DNA of 22,582 nt, taken from positions 1 to 22,582 of IMG/VR virus record IMGVR_UViG_3300031576_000278. One strand, written 5' to 3'. Source of the DNA: a virus. Under the pieces are notes generated by a model that ran no database searches, was not told the DNA's origin, and saw nothing but the letters and a program-made list of their open reading frames with translations. Every line of letters starts with the position of its first letter. The stretch's first letter is position 1. Positions 6,315-14,516 of this stretch are shown here, piece after piece. A program made the translations under genes and the position numbers.

Positions 6315-9300
6315 AGCCCGTGTTTCTTCCAGACTGCGGCACAACGGGGGAAGTGCCTTTCGATCTTGGCGGCGCCGTGATCGCTGGCCCAAGCCAGCCG
6401 GGCGAACTCGGCAAAACCCTCGCTCGCTTCCGTGGTCGCGTACCGGCTCAGCTTCCCGCCGGCGATCTCCGCCTTGAAGGCCGCTTGCCACTCCAGGCCC
6501 CCGCTGATCTCGTGCTTGGGGCCGTCCACTGCATGGGCGAACTCGTGCGCGTAAGTGTGATGGGCCGACGCCTCGTTCTTGCTCCGAAAGTGCTTGCTGG
6601 TCTCCTGAAGAATGTTGCCGTCTAGGTGAAACTGTCCTTTGCTCGGCTGATAGGCGCCGCCGATCTTGCCGCCTTGGGCTACCAGCTTCTGGATGGCCGG
6701 GTGCCGCGCGGAGAAATACTGGTTCAGGGACTGGCTCGTGTCGTGGAACGTGAATCCCTTGGCGTGCTGGGCAAATCGCTTCAAGGCCGCTTCCGGCATC
6801 CGGCCCAGGACCTTCTTCACTGATTCGCTGTAGTGCTTCTTGTTCGCGGCGCTCAGGTGGGCCATGCCCTGGATCTGTGCGTCGATGTCGCTGTGGATCT
6901 TGCCAGCAGGAGACTCGTGGGTCGGCGTCTCCTTGGGCTTTGCTGCGACCGCCTCCTGCTGTGCCATCTTGACCATCTCGACACAGGCCCGCAGTTTCTG
7001 CACCGCCGCGCGGTCTTTCGGGTTGGCCTTCAGAGCCATCAGGGCGTTGCCGGCCAGATGGTGAACGGCGGTCGAAATACTCGTGCCGCTGGCCTTCAGC
7101 TTCTGGTATGCCTGGGCGGCCACCTGCTTGGTCTTCGGTCCCAGGGGCAGGGCACTGACCTTCTTCAGGGCACCAATGGCCTCCTGGGGGTTGGCCGTGA
7201 CTTTGGCGGCGTGCGGCCCAGCGCGCCAGATGTTGCCTCCCCTGGAACCCGTGCCGACCAGGACCCACCCCGGACCTGGGGCGCGGGGACCGTGGTACTC
7301 GGCGGCGAATTCAAAAGGGCGGCTCTGCTCATCCTCCTGCAGGGTGCCGGCCTCTCGCTGGGCCTCGGTGGAAAACGGAACACCGCTGTCCTCTGGCGAC
7401 TCCTGCTTGTGCTCCATCAGGTAATCGAACGCCTGTGTGTAAGCCTCTTCCTCCGTCATCGGCTCCGGGTTGCCCTCGGACAGCATCTCGAAAAGCCTCT
7501 CCTGCGGATCATGCCCGGCAAACACGTCGGGGTAGCGTTCCGCCATGCGCTCGGCAACGTCGTCCAGGCCGCGGACTGAATCCGAATCGACCCGGCCGCC
7601 GGCAATCCGGGCCTTCAAACTGGTCAAACTGCCGTACCCCAGTCCTTCGCTGGTCTTCCTCGCCTCCTGCAGGATCTTGGTCCGTTCGGCCTTGAACGCC
7701 TTGTCGTGGGCCAGCACCTCGGCGGCCATCTGGTGAAGGTGCTGGGAGTTCAACCCTTCTTGTCTGGCCTTCTTAGCGAAGACGGCGCGGGCGTAGCCCC
7801 TGGACTGGCTCAATTGCTTCCGATGCCCATCTTCTTCCGCTTCCTCCTGGAGGGCATCGATCCGTCTGCCTGTCAGGCTCGGATGGCCCTTCACGATCTT
7901 GCCGCCCTGTACGAAAACCGGACTGCCCCCGTGGCTGTTGCCGTCTTCGCCTTTGCGCCCCCCAATCGTGATCCACCGGCCTTTGCCAGTGGCGGTTGCG
8001 AACAGGGACGCCCGGCTGGCGCCGCCGATCAGCCGGAATGGTTCCGAGGCCATTCTCCCCGCCGGCTTGCTGCTCACTGGCTTCGCCGACTCCTTGTGCT
8101 CGCCCCGGTCGAACCACTCCGAAAAAGAAAGATCGTGCTCACCCAAATCTTCCTTGAGCTTTGCCCATTCCTGCCGGGTCTTGGTCACCGTGTACCCGTG
8201 CGCGGATTGGAGCGTTACCGGCTCATCTGGCTCCCGGCCGGCAAAGGCCACAATCTGTCCGATCCCACGGCCAAAGGACTTGGCCTTTTGCCGGCCGCCC
8301 TGGTCAACCACCGTTAGGTCTTCGTCGTGGTCCAGGTAGACCCGGCCGCCCTTGTCGGTCCGCAGCCGGGCCAGTTCGTCCGGGTGGACCTTGACACCGC
8401 CACCAAGGACCACATGGTGGCGGATCGTGCGGCCCGAGGCAGCAGACTGAACCGGCTCGCCGCGGTGAATCTGGAGGTTGCCCGCCCGCTGTTGCTTCTT
8501 CGCTTCTCGAACGTGCTCCGCCTTGACCCAGGTGCCGTCGTCGTCTCGTGGGTGGTCGGTCTCGTCGAACAGCGATCCCAGCTCCCGGCCAAGCCAATCG
8601 TCGATCTGGGGCAGCTCCGTCGGCCCGCTCGGCAGCTGGAACAGCCGCTCCCGCGGAATCGGCTGCTTGGCCCATTCCATGATTTCCGACAGATCGATGG
8701 GATAGAGCTTCCCCTGCCACTCCAGGGCCCCGGGTCGCTCCTGGCCAGCCAGGCCGGGGATCTGCTCAATGGCCTTGTTGCCGAGATAGATGGTGGCGAA
8801 GTTCTCCGCCGTGTCGCCGTACCCGGCAATCCCCCAGGCGTTGACCCGCGAGGACTGACCGATGCCCACCAGCCGCATGGCCCCGTGCCGGCCGCGCTGG
8901 GCCAGCCGACGGATCAACAGACCTGCGCTGTCGGGCAGCTCCGAAACCGTGTCAGGCACCTCGTCGAACACGATGGTCAACGGCTCGAAATCGTGAGTGC
9001 CCTCCTGCAGTTTCCCACCACGGCTGCGCATCTCGTCCAAGAGGCCCTGGATCGCCGTGTCGATGGGGCCGCACTCGCCTTGCTTGCTAACGGTAACGGC
9101 CGGCAGGTCACCCCAGTGGCCTGGCTCCCAAACGGGATCGATGACGAACAGCATGCCCTTGGCCTTGGCGGCGATCGCCTGGGCGATGGTGCTCTTGCCG
9201 CTCCCGGTGTTGCCAATGATCCGCACATGGGGCGCCACGTTCGCCACCAGGTCGCCCCAGCTGGTGGGCTCGGCATCGGCCAGCGCCATTTCCTTGCCTC

Positions 9301-10561
9301 CCTTGTCCAGCCCGCCCAACAGATTGTCGAACGGCAGGGCCTGCCCTGGTTGCTCGCCTTGGCCGGGCGGTCGTCCTGGCGGCGGTCCTCCCTGCCCCGG
9401 TCCCTCTTCTCCATTCATGATCTCCGGAATCGTCAGCTCAACTTCAATCTCGAACCAGGCCTCGGGGCCGTAGTTCCACGCAACCATTGGCTTGCCGAGC
9501 TGGACCGACCAGGCCCAGACGATGGCGCGGGCGTTCTTCAACTGGCCGGCGTAGAAGCCGATCAGCGGCACCTTGCGGCCGCTGTACCCACTGCCGGTCT
9601 CGCTGGCTTCCAGCAGCTCCGGGGGCACGCCGATACCGCAACTGATCTGCTTCTCGAGGTAGTCGCTGTAACCGATGAGCGGGCCGACGTCCAGGACGTG
9701 GTCGGGCCACTCATATTGCCATTCGTACTCGCCCCTGTCGTCGCGAGTGCCGGGCAGCGCGGTACTGATGCCCGCCTTGGCCTGTTCGGTCCACTGGCGG
9801 GCCTTTTCGCGCGCGGCATCGAAGTCCGTGGTGCCGTCGTTCCGGCGGAACGCTTTGACGGGGTAGCGCATCGTCGGCCCGCGGTAGGCGAAGCGGTAGA
9901 AGCCGCCGTCGATCACTTCTTCACCGCCGTCGGGGTAAGCCAGCCGGCGCCAGGGCCGCCAGGCTCCCAGCAGTTGCGTCCGGCCATACCAGCGGTGGAA
10001 TCGCCGGTTGTGGGCGAACCAGAACGCTTTGCTGGGCCAGCGCCCGGGGCCCCACAGGTGAACCTTGCCCTGCGCCCCCTCCACGTTTTGCACGCTGATG
10101 CCGCGGTACTGCTGTTTCTCGGTCCGGACCCACACGTCCAGGGGGAAGAAGTCGATCAGCGAATCGTACTGGAGAAGGCCCTGCTCGTCGCAGTAGCTGG
10201 GCTCGCCACCGATCCAGCCGTAATCGTAGCTATTCTGCGCCTGGGACAGGGACCGCTCCCAGAACCGGCTGATTTGCTTCTGGACGAACTCCCCGACTTG
10301 GGAACTGCTGGCCTTGATCTTGAACTTGGCGGAGGCGATGCCAGCCCGGTAGTAGGCAAGAGGGAGGGCGACCTTGGGGTGCAGCAGCATCGCCTCGATG
10401 TCGGGCAAGATGTTCGTGACGTGCTGCCCGCCGCGGTTCCAGAAGGACGTGACGGGGAGCCGGGGCCGGTAGCCCAAGGTCAGGGGCTCGCCGGTCAGAA
10501 CACGCGCGGCTTCCGCCTGGGTGCGCGGAGCATCTTGGACGGTGCCGTTCAGTGTGTCCAT
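6302..10561 (-). CDS. portal-like / FtsK-HerA-type ATPase / metallopeptidase fusion
   Basis: One uninterrupted 1419-aa frame. Residues about 20-385 look like a portal of the Mu gp29/DUF935 kind (GGQHVTNILPDIEAMLLHP, GIGVPPELLEASETGSGYSG, then an aromatic-rich segment), and MuF follows. A Gly/Pro linker (384-410) leads to a P-loop ATPase (about 430-650): Walker A GNTGSGKST (450-458), Walker B LTIVFDE (528-534), and RGRHGAMRLVGIGQS (556-570), as in FtsK/HerA ATPases. Residues 660-1220 are of unknown function and include a basic linker and GGSPVFVQGGKIVKGHPSL (878-896). The C-terminus has HEFAH (1339-1343) and a downstream EGFAEF (1381-1386), a gluzincin-like zinc site similar to lethal-factor-like domains. 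Typical portals of this kind are about 500 aa. No strong ribosome-binding site precedes the ATG. The domains are seen; their joint function is inference. Confidence 0.85.
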   Translation of the reverse strand: MDTLNGTVQDAPRTQAEAARVLTGEPLTLGYRPRLPVTSFWNRGGQHVTNILPDIEAMLLHPKVALPLAYYRAGIASAKFKIKASSSQVGEFVQKQISRFWERSLSQAQNSYDYGWIGGEPSYCDEQGLLQYDSLIDFFPLDVWVRTEKQQYRGISVQNVEGAQGKVHLWGPGRWPSKAFWFAHNRRFHRWYGRTQLLGAWRPWRRLAYPDGGEEVIDGGFYRFAYRGPTMRYPVKAFRRNDGTTDFDAAREKARQWTEQAKAGISTALPGTRDDRGEYEWQYEWPDHVLDVGPLIGYSDYLEKQISCGIGVPPELLEASETGSGYSGRKVPLIGFYAGQLKNARAIVWAWSVQLGKPMVAWNYGPEAWFEIEVELTIPEIMNGEEGPGQGGPPPGRPPGQGEQPGQALPFDNLLGGLDKGGKEMALADAEPTSWGDLVANVAPHVRIIGNTGSGKSTIAQAIAAKAKGMLFVIDPVWEPGHWGDLPAVTVSKQGECGPIDTAIQGLLDEMRSRGGKLQEGTHDFEPLTIVFDEVPDTVSELPDSAGLLIRRLAQRGRHGAMRLVGIGQSSRVNAWGIAGYGDTAENFATIYLGNKAIEQIPGLAGQERPGALEWQGKLYPIDLSEIMEWAKQPIPRERLFQLPSGPTELPQIDDWLGRELGSLFDETDHPRDDDGTWVKAEHVREAKKQQRAGNLQIHRGEPVQSAASGRTIRHHVVLGGGVKVHPDELARLRTDKGGRVYLDHDEDLTVVDQGGRQKAKSFGRGIGQIVAFAGREPDEPVTLQSAHGYTVTKTRQEWAKLKEDLGEHDLSFSEWFDRGEHKESAKPVSSKPAGRMASEPFRLIGGASRASLFATATGKGRWITIGGRKGEDGNSHGGSPVFVQGGKIVKGHPSLTGRRIDALQEEAEEDGHRKQLSQSRGYARAVFAKKARQEGLNSQHLHQMAAEVLAHDKAFKAERTKILQEARKTSEGLGYGSLTSLKARIAGGRVDSDSVRGLDDVAERMAERYPDVFAGHDPQERLFEMLSEGNPEPMTEEEAYTQAFDYLMEHKQESPEDSGVPFSTEAQREAGTLQEDEQSRPFEFAAEYHGPRAPGPGWVLVGTGSRGGNIWRAGPHAAKVTANPQEAIGALKKVSALPLGPKTKQVAAQAYQKLKASGTSISTAVHHLAGNALMALKANPKDRAAVQKLRACVEMVKMAQQEAVAAKPKETPTHESPAGKIHSDIDAQIQGMAHLSAANKKHYSESVKKVLGRMPEAALKRFAQHAKGFTFHDTSQSLNQYFSARHPAIQKLVAQGGKIGGAYQPSKGQFHLDGNILQETSKHFRSKNEASAHHTYAHEFAHAVDGPKHEISGGLEWQAAFKAEIAGGKLSRYATTEASEGFAEFARLAWASDHGAAKIERHFPRCAAVWKKHGLWPK

Positions 10562-10602
10562 GTGGGCGAGGATAGCCGGGGAGCGGGTCCGGGGGCAAAG
10601 AA

Positions 10603-10830
10603 TCAGGACAGTGTGGGCAGGTTATTTTTTCCACTGTACAACGGTTTGGGTGCCCCGATAAACGTCAGTCCTCTGAAGGGGGTCGCCTCATCTGCTCCAG
10701 GTGGAGCAAGGCAGATTTGGCCATTCCACTGGCACAGGCACTCGATGGCTCTGCCGGGTGGAACGGCGTAGGTCTTGCCGCAACCAGGACACGTCCAATA
10801 CAGGAGGAAGCCGAGAAGGTTTTCGCTCAT
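10603..10830 (-). CDS. 75-aa zinc-ribbon-like protein
   Basis: A small protein with TCPGCGK (Cys14, Cys17) and ECLCQ (Cys31, Cys33), plus Cys40: a likely single zinc-binding ribbon or knuckle. The ATG overlaps the stop of the frameshifted chaperone (ATGA at 10827-10830), so it is coupled to that gene. No membrane segment or enzymatic motif is visible. Its place between the chaperone and the portal fusion suggests an assembly or regulatory factor. I cannot name a family beyond zinc ribbon. Confidence 0.72.
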   Translation of the reverse strand: MSENLLGFLLYWTCPGCGKTYAVPPGRAIECLCQWNGQICLAPPGADEATPFRGLTFIGAPKPLYSGKNNLPTLS

Positions 10831-11341
10831 AGCCCGTCCATCTTACCCGCCCGCATTTCGTCCAGCAACCGCTTGGCCCAGGCGTCGGTCGCGTCTTCTT
10901 CGCTGGCTCCTGCCGCTACCATCAGGTCCTTCATCGCGTCGGCCTGCATTTGTCCGCCCCGCTCGCGCAGCAGTTCTTCCGCTTGCAGGGAGTTGATGTG
11001 CAGCTCCAGGGCTTGCCGCTCCTGGTCGCTCAATTGGAAGGGGTTGACACCGAAGAATCGGGCGATGCGGGCGTGGGATCGTGTTTTTTTTTAATCCCCT
11101 CCACGGCGTCGCTGACGCTCGCGGCAAAAGCAATCGCTACCTGCTGCGAACAACGAGGCAGGCCCAGAGACTCCATGAGAACGACGACTGCCTCATTGTT
11201 CTCGTGGGCCGGGCGGCCCTCGTGCTTCTTGTTGATCTCGCAAATGCGGCTGTTGACCTCGTAAACGTCCAGGACAACGGACACCTCGCCGATCTGGACT
11301 TCCAGGAACCCGTCGTCTTGGTCGAAAACTGCCTTCTGCAT
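10827..11341 (-). CDS. tail assembly chaperone, long form made by -1 frameshift
   Basis: A 171-aa product made of 86 residues in frame 0 (11341-11084) and 85 residues in the -1 frame (11084-10827). The upstream part (MQKAVFDQDDGFLEVQIGEV...) ends at IKKK, encoded over nine A residues. The -1 frame is closed by TAA overlapping the first A residues and opens directly after it, reading TRSHARIARFFGVNPFQLSD and then a helical tail. This matches the layout of lambda G/GT-type chaperones, where the extended form binds the tape measure during tail assembly. The -1 segment has no ATG near its beginning, only a TTG, so it is unlikely to be a separate gene. GGAG precedes ATG 11341. Transcriptional slippage on the A run could serve the same purpose. 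Confidence 0.82.
11030..11341 (-). CDS. tail assembly chaperone, short (frame 0) form
   Basis: The 103-aa product made when no frameshift occurs. After IKKK the frame continues for 17 residues rich in Pro, Ser and Thr (HDPTPASPDSSVSTPSN) to a TGA at 11030-11032. That disordered tail fits the unshifted G-type product, which in lambda is the major form. An in-frame extension is open upstream of 11341, but ATG 11341 has GGAG five bases before it and is the better start. Confidence 0.78.
   Translation of the reverse strand: MQKAVFDQDDGFLEVQIGEVSVVLDVYEVNSRICEINKKHEGRPAHENNEAVVVLMESLGLPRCSQQVAIAFAASVSDAVEGIKKKHDPTPASPDSSVSTPSN
11084..11102 (-). promoter_or_regulatory. programmed -1 frameshift site with upstream SD-like element
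   Basis: On the minus strand GGAGGGG (11102-11096) is followed by ATT and nine A residues (11092-11084). In frame 0 the codons are ATT AAA AAA AAA CAC, which contain the canonical slippery heptamer A_AAA_AAA. The SD-like GGAGGGG ends five bases before the heptamer; such internal sites stimulate -1 shifting in dnaX. No clear downstream pseudoknot was found by eye. Confidence 0.78.
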
Positions 11342-11416
11342 GGTGGCTCCGGATTTTTCTTGCGGCCCGCGGGGGAGGTTGTTCAGCTGAAAGCCAACCA
11401 CAGGGAGGCCGCCCCG

Positions 11417-11878
11417 ATGATTCGGTTCAAGTGCCCGTTCTGCTCCGCTACCATCAAAGCATCCGACGCAGCCGTCGGCACGTCGGTCAAGTGCCCTTCC
11501 TGCACCTGGGAATTCGATGCCCCCGGAGGGTCGGCCGATTGGGAAAAGGAACCGCCGCCCGTTCGACGGCCAGACGCTCCCGAACTGGCTGGGCTACCGT
11601 CCGAAAACGTCACTGAATCGCCAGCGGTGCCGGCCCAAGATTCGGAACCGGTTTTCCATCAACCAACTTACTATCCACCGGTGCCGGTGTACGCGGTCAA
11701 CCCAGAGCACCGGTCATCATTCAAGCAAGCCTTTGGCTGGGGATGCGGCCTTTATCTTGGAATAGTGGCCGCTGCCGTTGCAGTGACGCTGGCAAGCTGG
11801 CTGCTTTGCTGTGGCGGCCTCCATTTTGTTGGCCACTGGATCGGCAAGACGAGCCAGACTACCTCGCGGGCTCGCTAG
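11417..11878 (+). CDS. zinc-ribbon membrane protein, moron-like
   Basis: A 153-aa protein and the only accepted gene on the plus strand. It begins MIRFKCPFCSATIKA and has KCPSC at 25-29, giving a zinc ribbon with Cys6, Cys9, Cys26 and Cys29. A Pro-rich low-complexity linker follows (about 45-100), then one hydrophobic segment (about 110-132, GIVAAAVAVTLASWLLCC) and a short basic tail. GGGAGG lies 8 bases before the ATG. Zinc ribbons of this opening are very frequent in planctomycete membrane proteins, so the gene may have been taken from a host. It sits as an island in the late operon and its stop overlaps that of the opposing 595-aa gene. A lysogeny-expressed host-modifying role is possible but unproven. 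Confidence 0.78.
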   Translation: MIRFKCPFCSATIKASDAAVGTSVKCPSCTWEFDAPGGSADWEKEPPPVRRPDAPELAGLPSENVTESPAVPAQDSEPVFHQPTYYPPVPVYAVNPEHRSSFKQAFGWGCGLYLGIVAAAVAVTLASWLLCCGGLHFVGHWIGKTSQTTSRAR

Positions 11879-13662
11879 GCCACCCCTGCCGTGTCCAGTG
11901 CCGGGTTGGCGATCACTGGCAACGAACGCGGGGCCGATGGCAGTTCGTAGAACAAATCCCACGTTTTGTAGTGAATCGGAATCCCGCCGACCGCCGACGC
12001 CACCCCCTCGTCGATCACCTGGTGGGCCAGCGTTGCCCGAACCCCGCCGACGGTCTCCAGATGAGGCGTTGGAACGCGGTGGGCAAGGCGCAGGGCCCGG
12101 CCGGTCATCCGGACCATTGGGGTGGGGCTGGAGCGGCGCTGCAAGATGTCCGGGACGGGCGACGAGGCCGCTGCCGGCGGGTGATCTTGCGCCAGCGCGG
12201 CGGCCGCGGGGTTGCTCGGCTGGTTGGGCGGCGGGGCAACGACGACCTCGCTTGCGGCGACCGGCAGTGGTTTCAGGCGGACGATACTCTCGTCTTCAAC
12301 AAAGCGGATGTTGCACCGATAGGCGATCCAGGAACTGGCCGGGTTGATGAGCCGGTTGGCGTTGGCTCCTAGTATCTGGATGGGCCGCAATATCGCCTGC
12401 CCGGCCGGCCGCAGGTTGCCCGGGCGCAGAATTGCCTGCCCCAATGTGCTAAGGCTCGAAGTGCCGGCCGTCAGCGTACTAGTGCTGCTGCTCGCCAAGC
12501 ACAGATCGATAATCGCGTCCATCTTCGGGTCGAACTTGATCTTGGCGGAACCGCGAATATGATGTGCCGTCTCCGCCATGCTGGTTTTCCAACGCTCGAA
12601 GGTAATCCCCTCAACCCGCGTGAAAAGCCCCGTGAACTCAATCAGCCGGTGGATCGGTGCGCCGATGATCCGGTAAGTCGTGACGAAGTCCACCGTCCGG
12701 CCGAACATCTCTTCGTCGATTTCGAGACTGTCGATGAAGACCGCGGGTTTCTCGTTTTGGACAGCCACTACCAGCCCGTTGATCCGGTCCCGGCTCTGGT
12801 GGACGCGGCTATTGACGATCACCTTCCATTTCTCGAACGCATGGGCAACCGGCTTGTCGGGGGCCACTGTCAGGCTGCCGGAAATCGTGGCGAAGATGTA
12901 GTAGGCGTCCTTGCCGCGGTTCCAGCGGACGCGGTGCCGGACGCTCGCGTAGGTGCAGCCGTCCGGCAACGGGTAGGGCAGCTCCGAATCGACCCAGGAG
13001 AAATCGAGCCGGCGACGGTTCTTGGTGAGCTTGTACGTCCCGGGTTCACGCCGGAATCCAAGCGGCACGTCGGACGCTAACTTCTCCCGGTAGAAGTCGG
13101 CCACGTCTGGAATATCACGGGTGCCGGTCGGCCGCGAGGCGGGTACTTCCAGATAGCCGCTCACCATGATCTTGGACATGCCGTTGCCGTCAACGGTGTG
13201 CTGCCAATCGTAGTTCCAGGCCATGATGGCTTTTTCGTACTTGCCGGAGTCGGCGCAGTAGGGCACGCGGGTTGAGCAGCGCCATTCGACCAGGGCGGCT
13301 TGTTTGTCGCCCTCGGGGGTGAAGCTGAGCACCTTCGGCTTGGGGCCGTAGTCCACATCCTTGGCCGTGCCGCCAGCGGTGTTCACCTGAAGCGTTCCCC
13401 AGCCCTTGCTGGTGTAGGTGAGAGCGAGGCCCGGGGCCTCCAGTTGCTGGTGGACCGTGGCCATCGTGGTGTCGATGCCGCTGTCGGATTGGACGTGCCC
13501 GGAGAGGTAAATCTCGTGTTCGACGGCAACGATGGTCCGGCCCGCTTCGTCCCAGATCGGCGTGGAGGTGACGTTGGAATGAAACAAGGTCCCGAACACC
13601 ACGTCGCCGTACTGCGCGGTGCCGCCCGCAGGCAGGGAGTGAGAGCCGATGGTGGTCGTCAT
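11875..13662 (-). CDS. 595-aa tail structural protein
   Basis: No family is recognised with certainty. Residues 1-390 are mainly beta-type sequence with many Trp and Tyr (VRWNRGKDAYYIFATISGSL), as in tail or baseplate proteins. About 395-430 is a Ser/Thr/Leu linker with a short internal duplication of GQAILRP. About 470-510 is Pro/Ala-rich and probably disordered. The last 90 residues form another small domain. The ATG overlaps the previous stop (ATGA at 13659-13662). It lies after the tape-measure-like gene, where distal-tail proteins are normally encoded. The structural call is by position and composition. Confidence 0.68.
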   Translation of the reverse strand: MTTTIGSHSLPAGGTAQYGDVVFGTLFHSNVTSTPIWDEAGRTIVAVEHEIYLSGHVQSDSGIDTTMATVHQQLEAPGLALTYTSKGWGTLQVNTAGGTAKDVDYGPKPKVLSFTPEGDKQAALVEWRCSTRVPYCADSGKYEKAIMAWNYDWQHTVDGNGMSKIMVSGYLEVPASRPTGTRDIPDVADFYREKLASDVPLGFRREPGTYKLTKNRRRLDFSWVDSELPYPLPDGCTYASVRHRVRWNRGKDAYYIFATISGSLTVAPDKPVAHAFEKWKVIVNSRVHQSRDRINGLVVAVQNEKPAVFIDSLEIDEEMFGRTVDFVTTYRIIGAPIHRLIEFTGLFTRVEGITFERWKTSMAETAHHIRGSAKIKFDPKMDAIIDLCLASSSTSTLTAGTSSLSTLGQAILRPGNLRPAGQAILRPIQILGANANRLINPASSWIAYRCNIRFVEDESIVRLKPLPVAASEVVVAPPPNQPSNPAAAALAQDHPPAAASSPVPDILQRRSSPTPMVRMTGRALRLAHRVPTPHLETVGGVRATLAHQVIDEGVASAVGGIPIHYKTWDLFYELPSAPRSLPVIANPALDTAGVA

Positions 13663-14504
13663 CGCAAGGCCATGTTCGGTTCAAGTTCATCGGGGGGCCT
13701 GGGGCCCACTCGGCCGCCCGCCATCCACCTGCGACCTTCCGCCGTCCAGTCCAGCCAGGGCACCTCGAAGCGTGCGAGGTCGTTCATGAGAACGTCCTGA
13801 ATCTCCTGTGGTTGCGCCATTCCAGCGCGGACCGCATTAGCAATCCGGTCCGGAAGGCCGGCAATCAACCGCCACGCGGTAGGAAGTTGAAGCGTCACCG
13901 CTCGAATGATGATTTCCGGAAGAGCCTTGAGAGTTTCGCGGATGCCGATGAGGATCTCGCGGATTGTTCGCAGCGCGGCGACAACAAACTCCATCGCCTG
14001 GGCAAGCACTTCGACGATGTACTTCTTGATCGGCAGCAGAATCTTGGCAATCTCGTCGCTGGCCCGGCTCTGGGCATCAATGAACTTCCCCAGCGCCGGC
14101 CCAAGCTCCTGGGCCTCGCGCATCTCCGCCCTGGTCGAACGAACGTCGGCCGAAGCCTGCGCGCGGGCCACGTCCGGGCTGAACTGCTGCGCGCTGCCAA
14201 CCATTTCGTTGGCCATCCCGCGTGCTCCGTTGAATGCTGAAACACCCCCTGCAAGAGCAATCCCAGCAACTCCACTACGGGCTAGCATGTTCTCGAACGG
14301 TGCCCGCACCCCCGCAAGGCCGCCTCGTGTGATGTCAGCCATCGACCCACCTGCCACTTGAGCGGTCTTCGCCCCTGCGAGGTAATTGCCCGCCGGGTTG
14401 AAGGCACTCATTGCTCTGGCAGTCTGACCAGCCTGCTGCGCCGCCTGCGCCGCGACATTGGCGTTCTGCGGGTCTTCACTGAGGATGATCTTGAATTCCG
14501 GCAC
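13659..14504 (-). CDS. short tape-measure-like tail protein
   Basis: A 281-aa protein from a GTG at 14504, with GAGAGGA seven bases upstream. The N-terminal third is Ala/Gln/Gly-rich (NANVAAQAAQQAGQTARAM). Residues about 70-95 are Gly/Ala hydrophobic. Residues about 115-205 form long amphipathic and hydrophobic helices (IAKILLPIKKYIVEVLAQAM, LRTIREILIGIRETL). Helices with internal hydrophobic stretches directly after a tail-tube gene suggest a tape measure. It would be unusually short: at the usual 0.15 nm per residue it implies a tail of about 40 nm. It could instead be a tail-tip or membrane-active ejection protein. Confidence 0.55.
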   Translation of the reverse strand: MPEFKIILSEDPQNANVAAQAAQQAGQTARAMSAFNPAGNYLAGAKTAQVAGGSMADITRGGLAGVRAPFENMLARSGVAGIALAGGVSAFNGARGMANEMVGSAQQFSPDVARAQASADVRSTRAEMREAQELGPALGKFIDAQSRASDEIAKILLPIKKYIVEVLAQAMEFVVAALRTIREILIGIRETLKALPEIIIRAVTLQLPTAWRLIAGLPDRIANAVRAGMAQPQEIQDVLMNDLARFEVPWLDWTAEGRRWMAGGRVGPRPPDELEPNMALR

Positions 14505-14516
14505 CGTGCGATCCTC

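Noticed and set aside
6315-7268. N-terminal extension of the MuF gene
   Set aside because: The extra codons read the end of the 1419-aa gene in another frame and have shadow composition; the normal MuF protein begins near 6314.
8327-10771. Plus-strand open frame of 814 codons
   Set aside because: It lies antisense to the 1419-aa gene, which has clear ATPase and protease motifs. The plus-strand protein has no motif and is explained by GC-rich codon bias in the opposite strand.
10827-11033. Separate 68-aa gene starting at TTG 11033
   Set aside because: It has no ATG, and the frame opens exactly at the slippery A run, so it is better explained as the frameshifted half of the chaperone.
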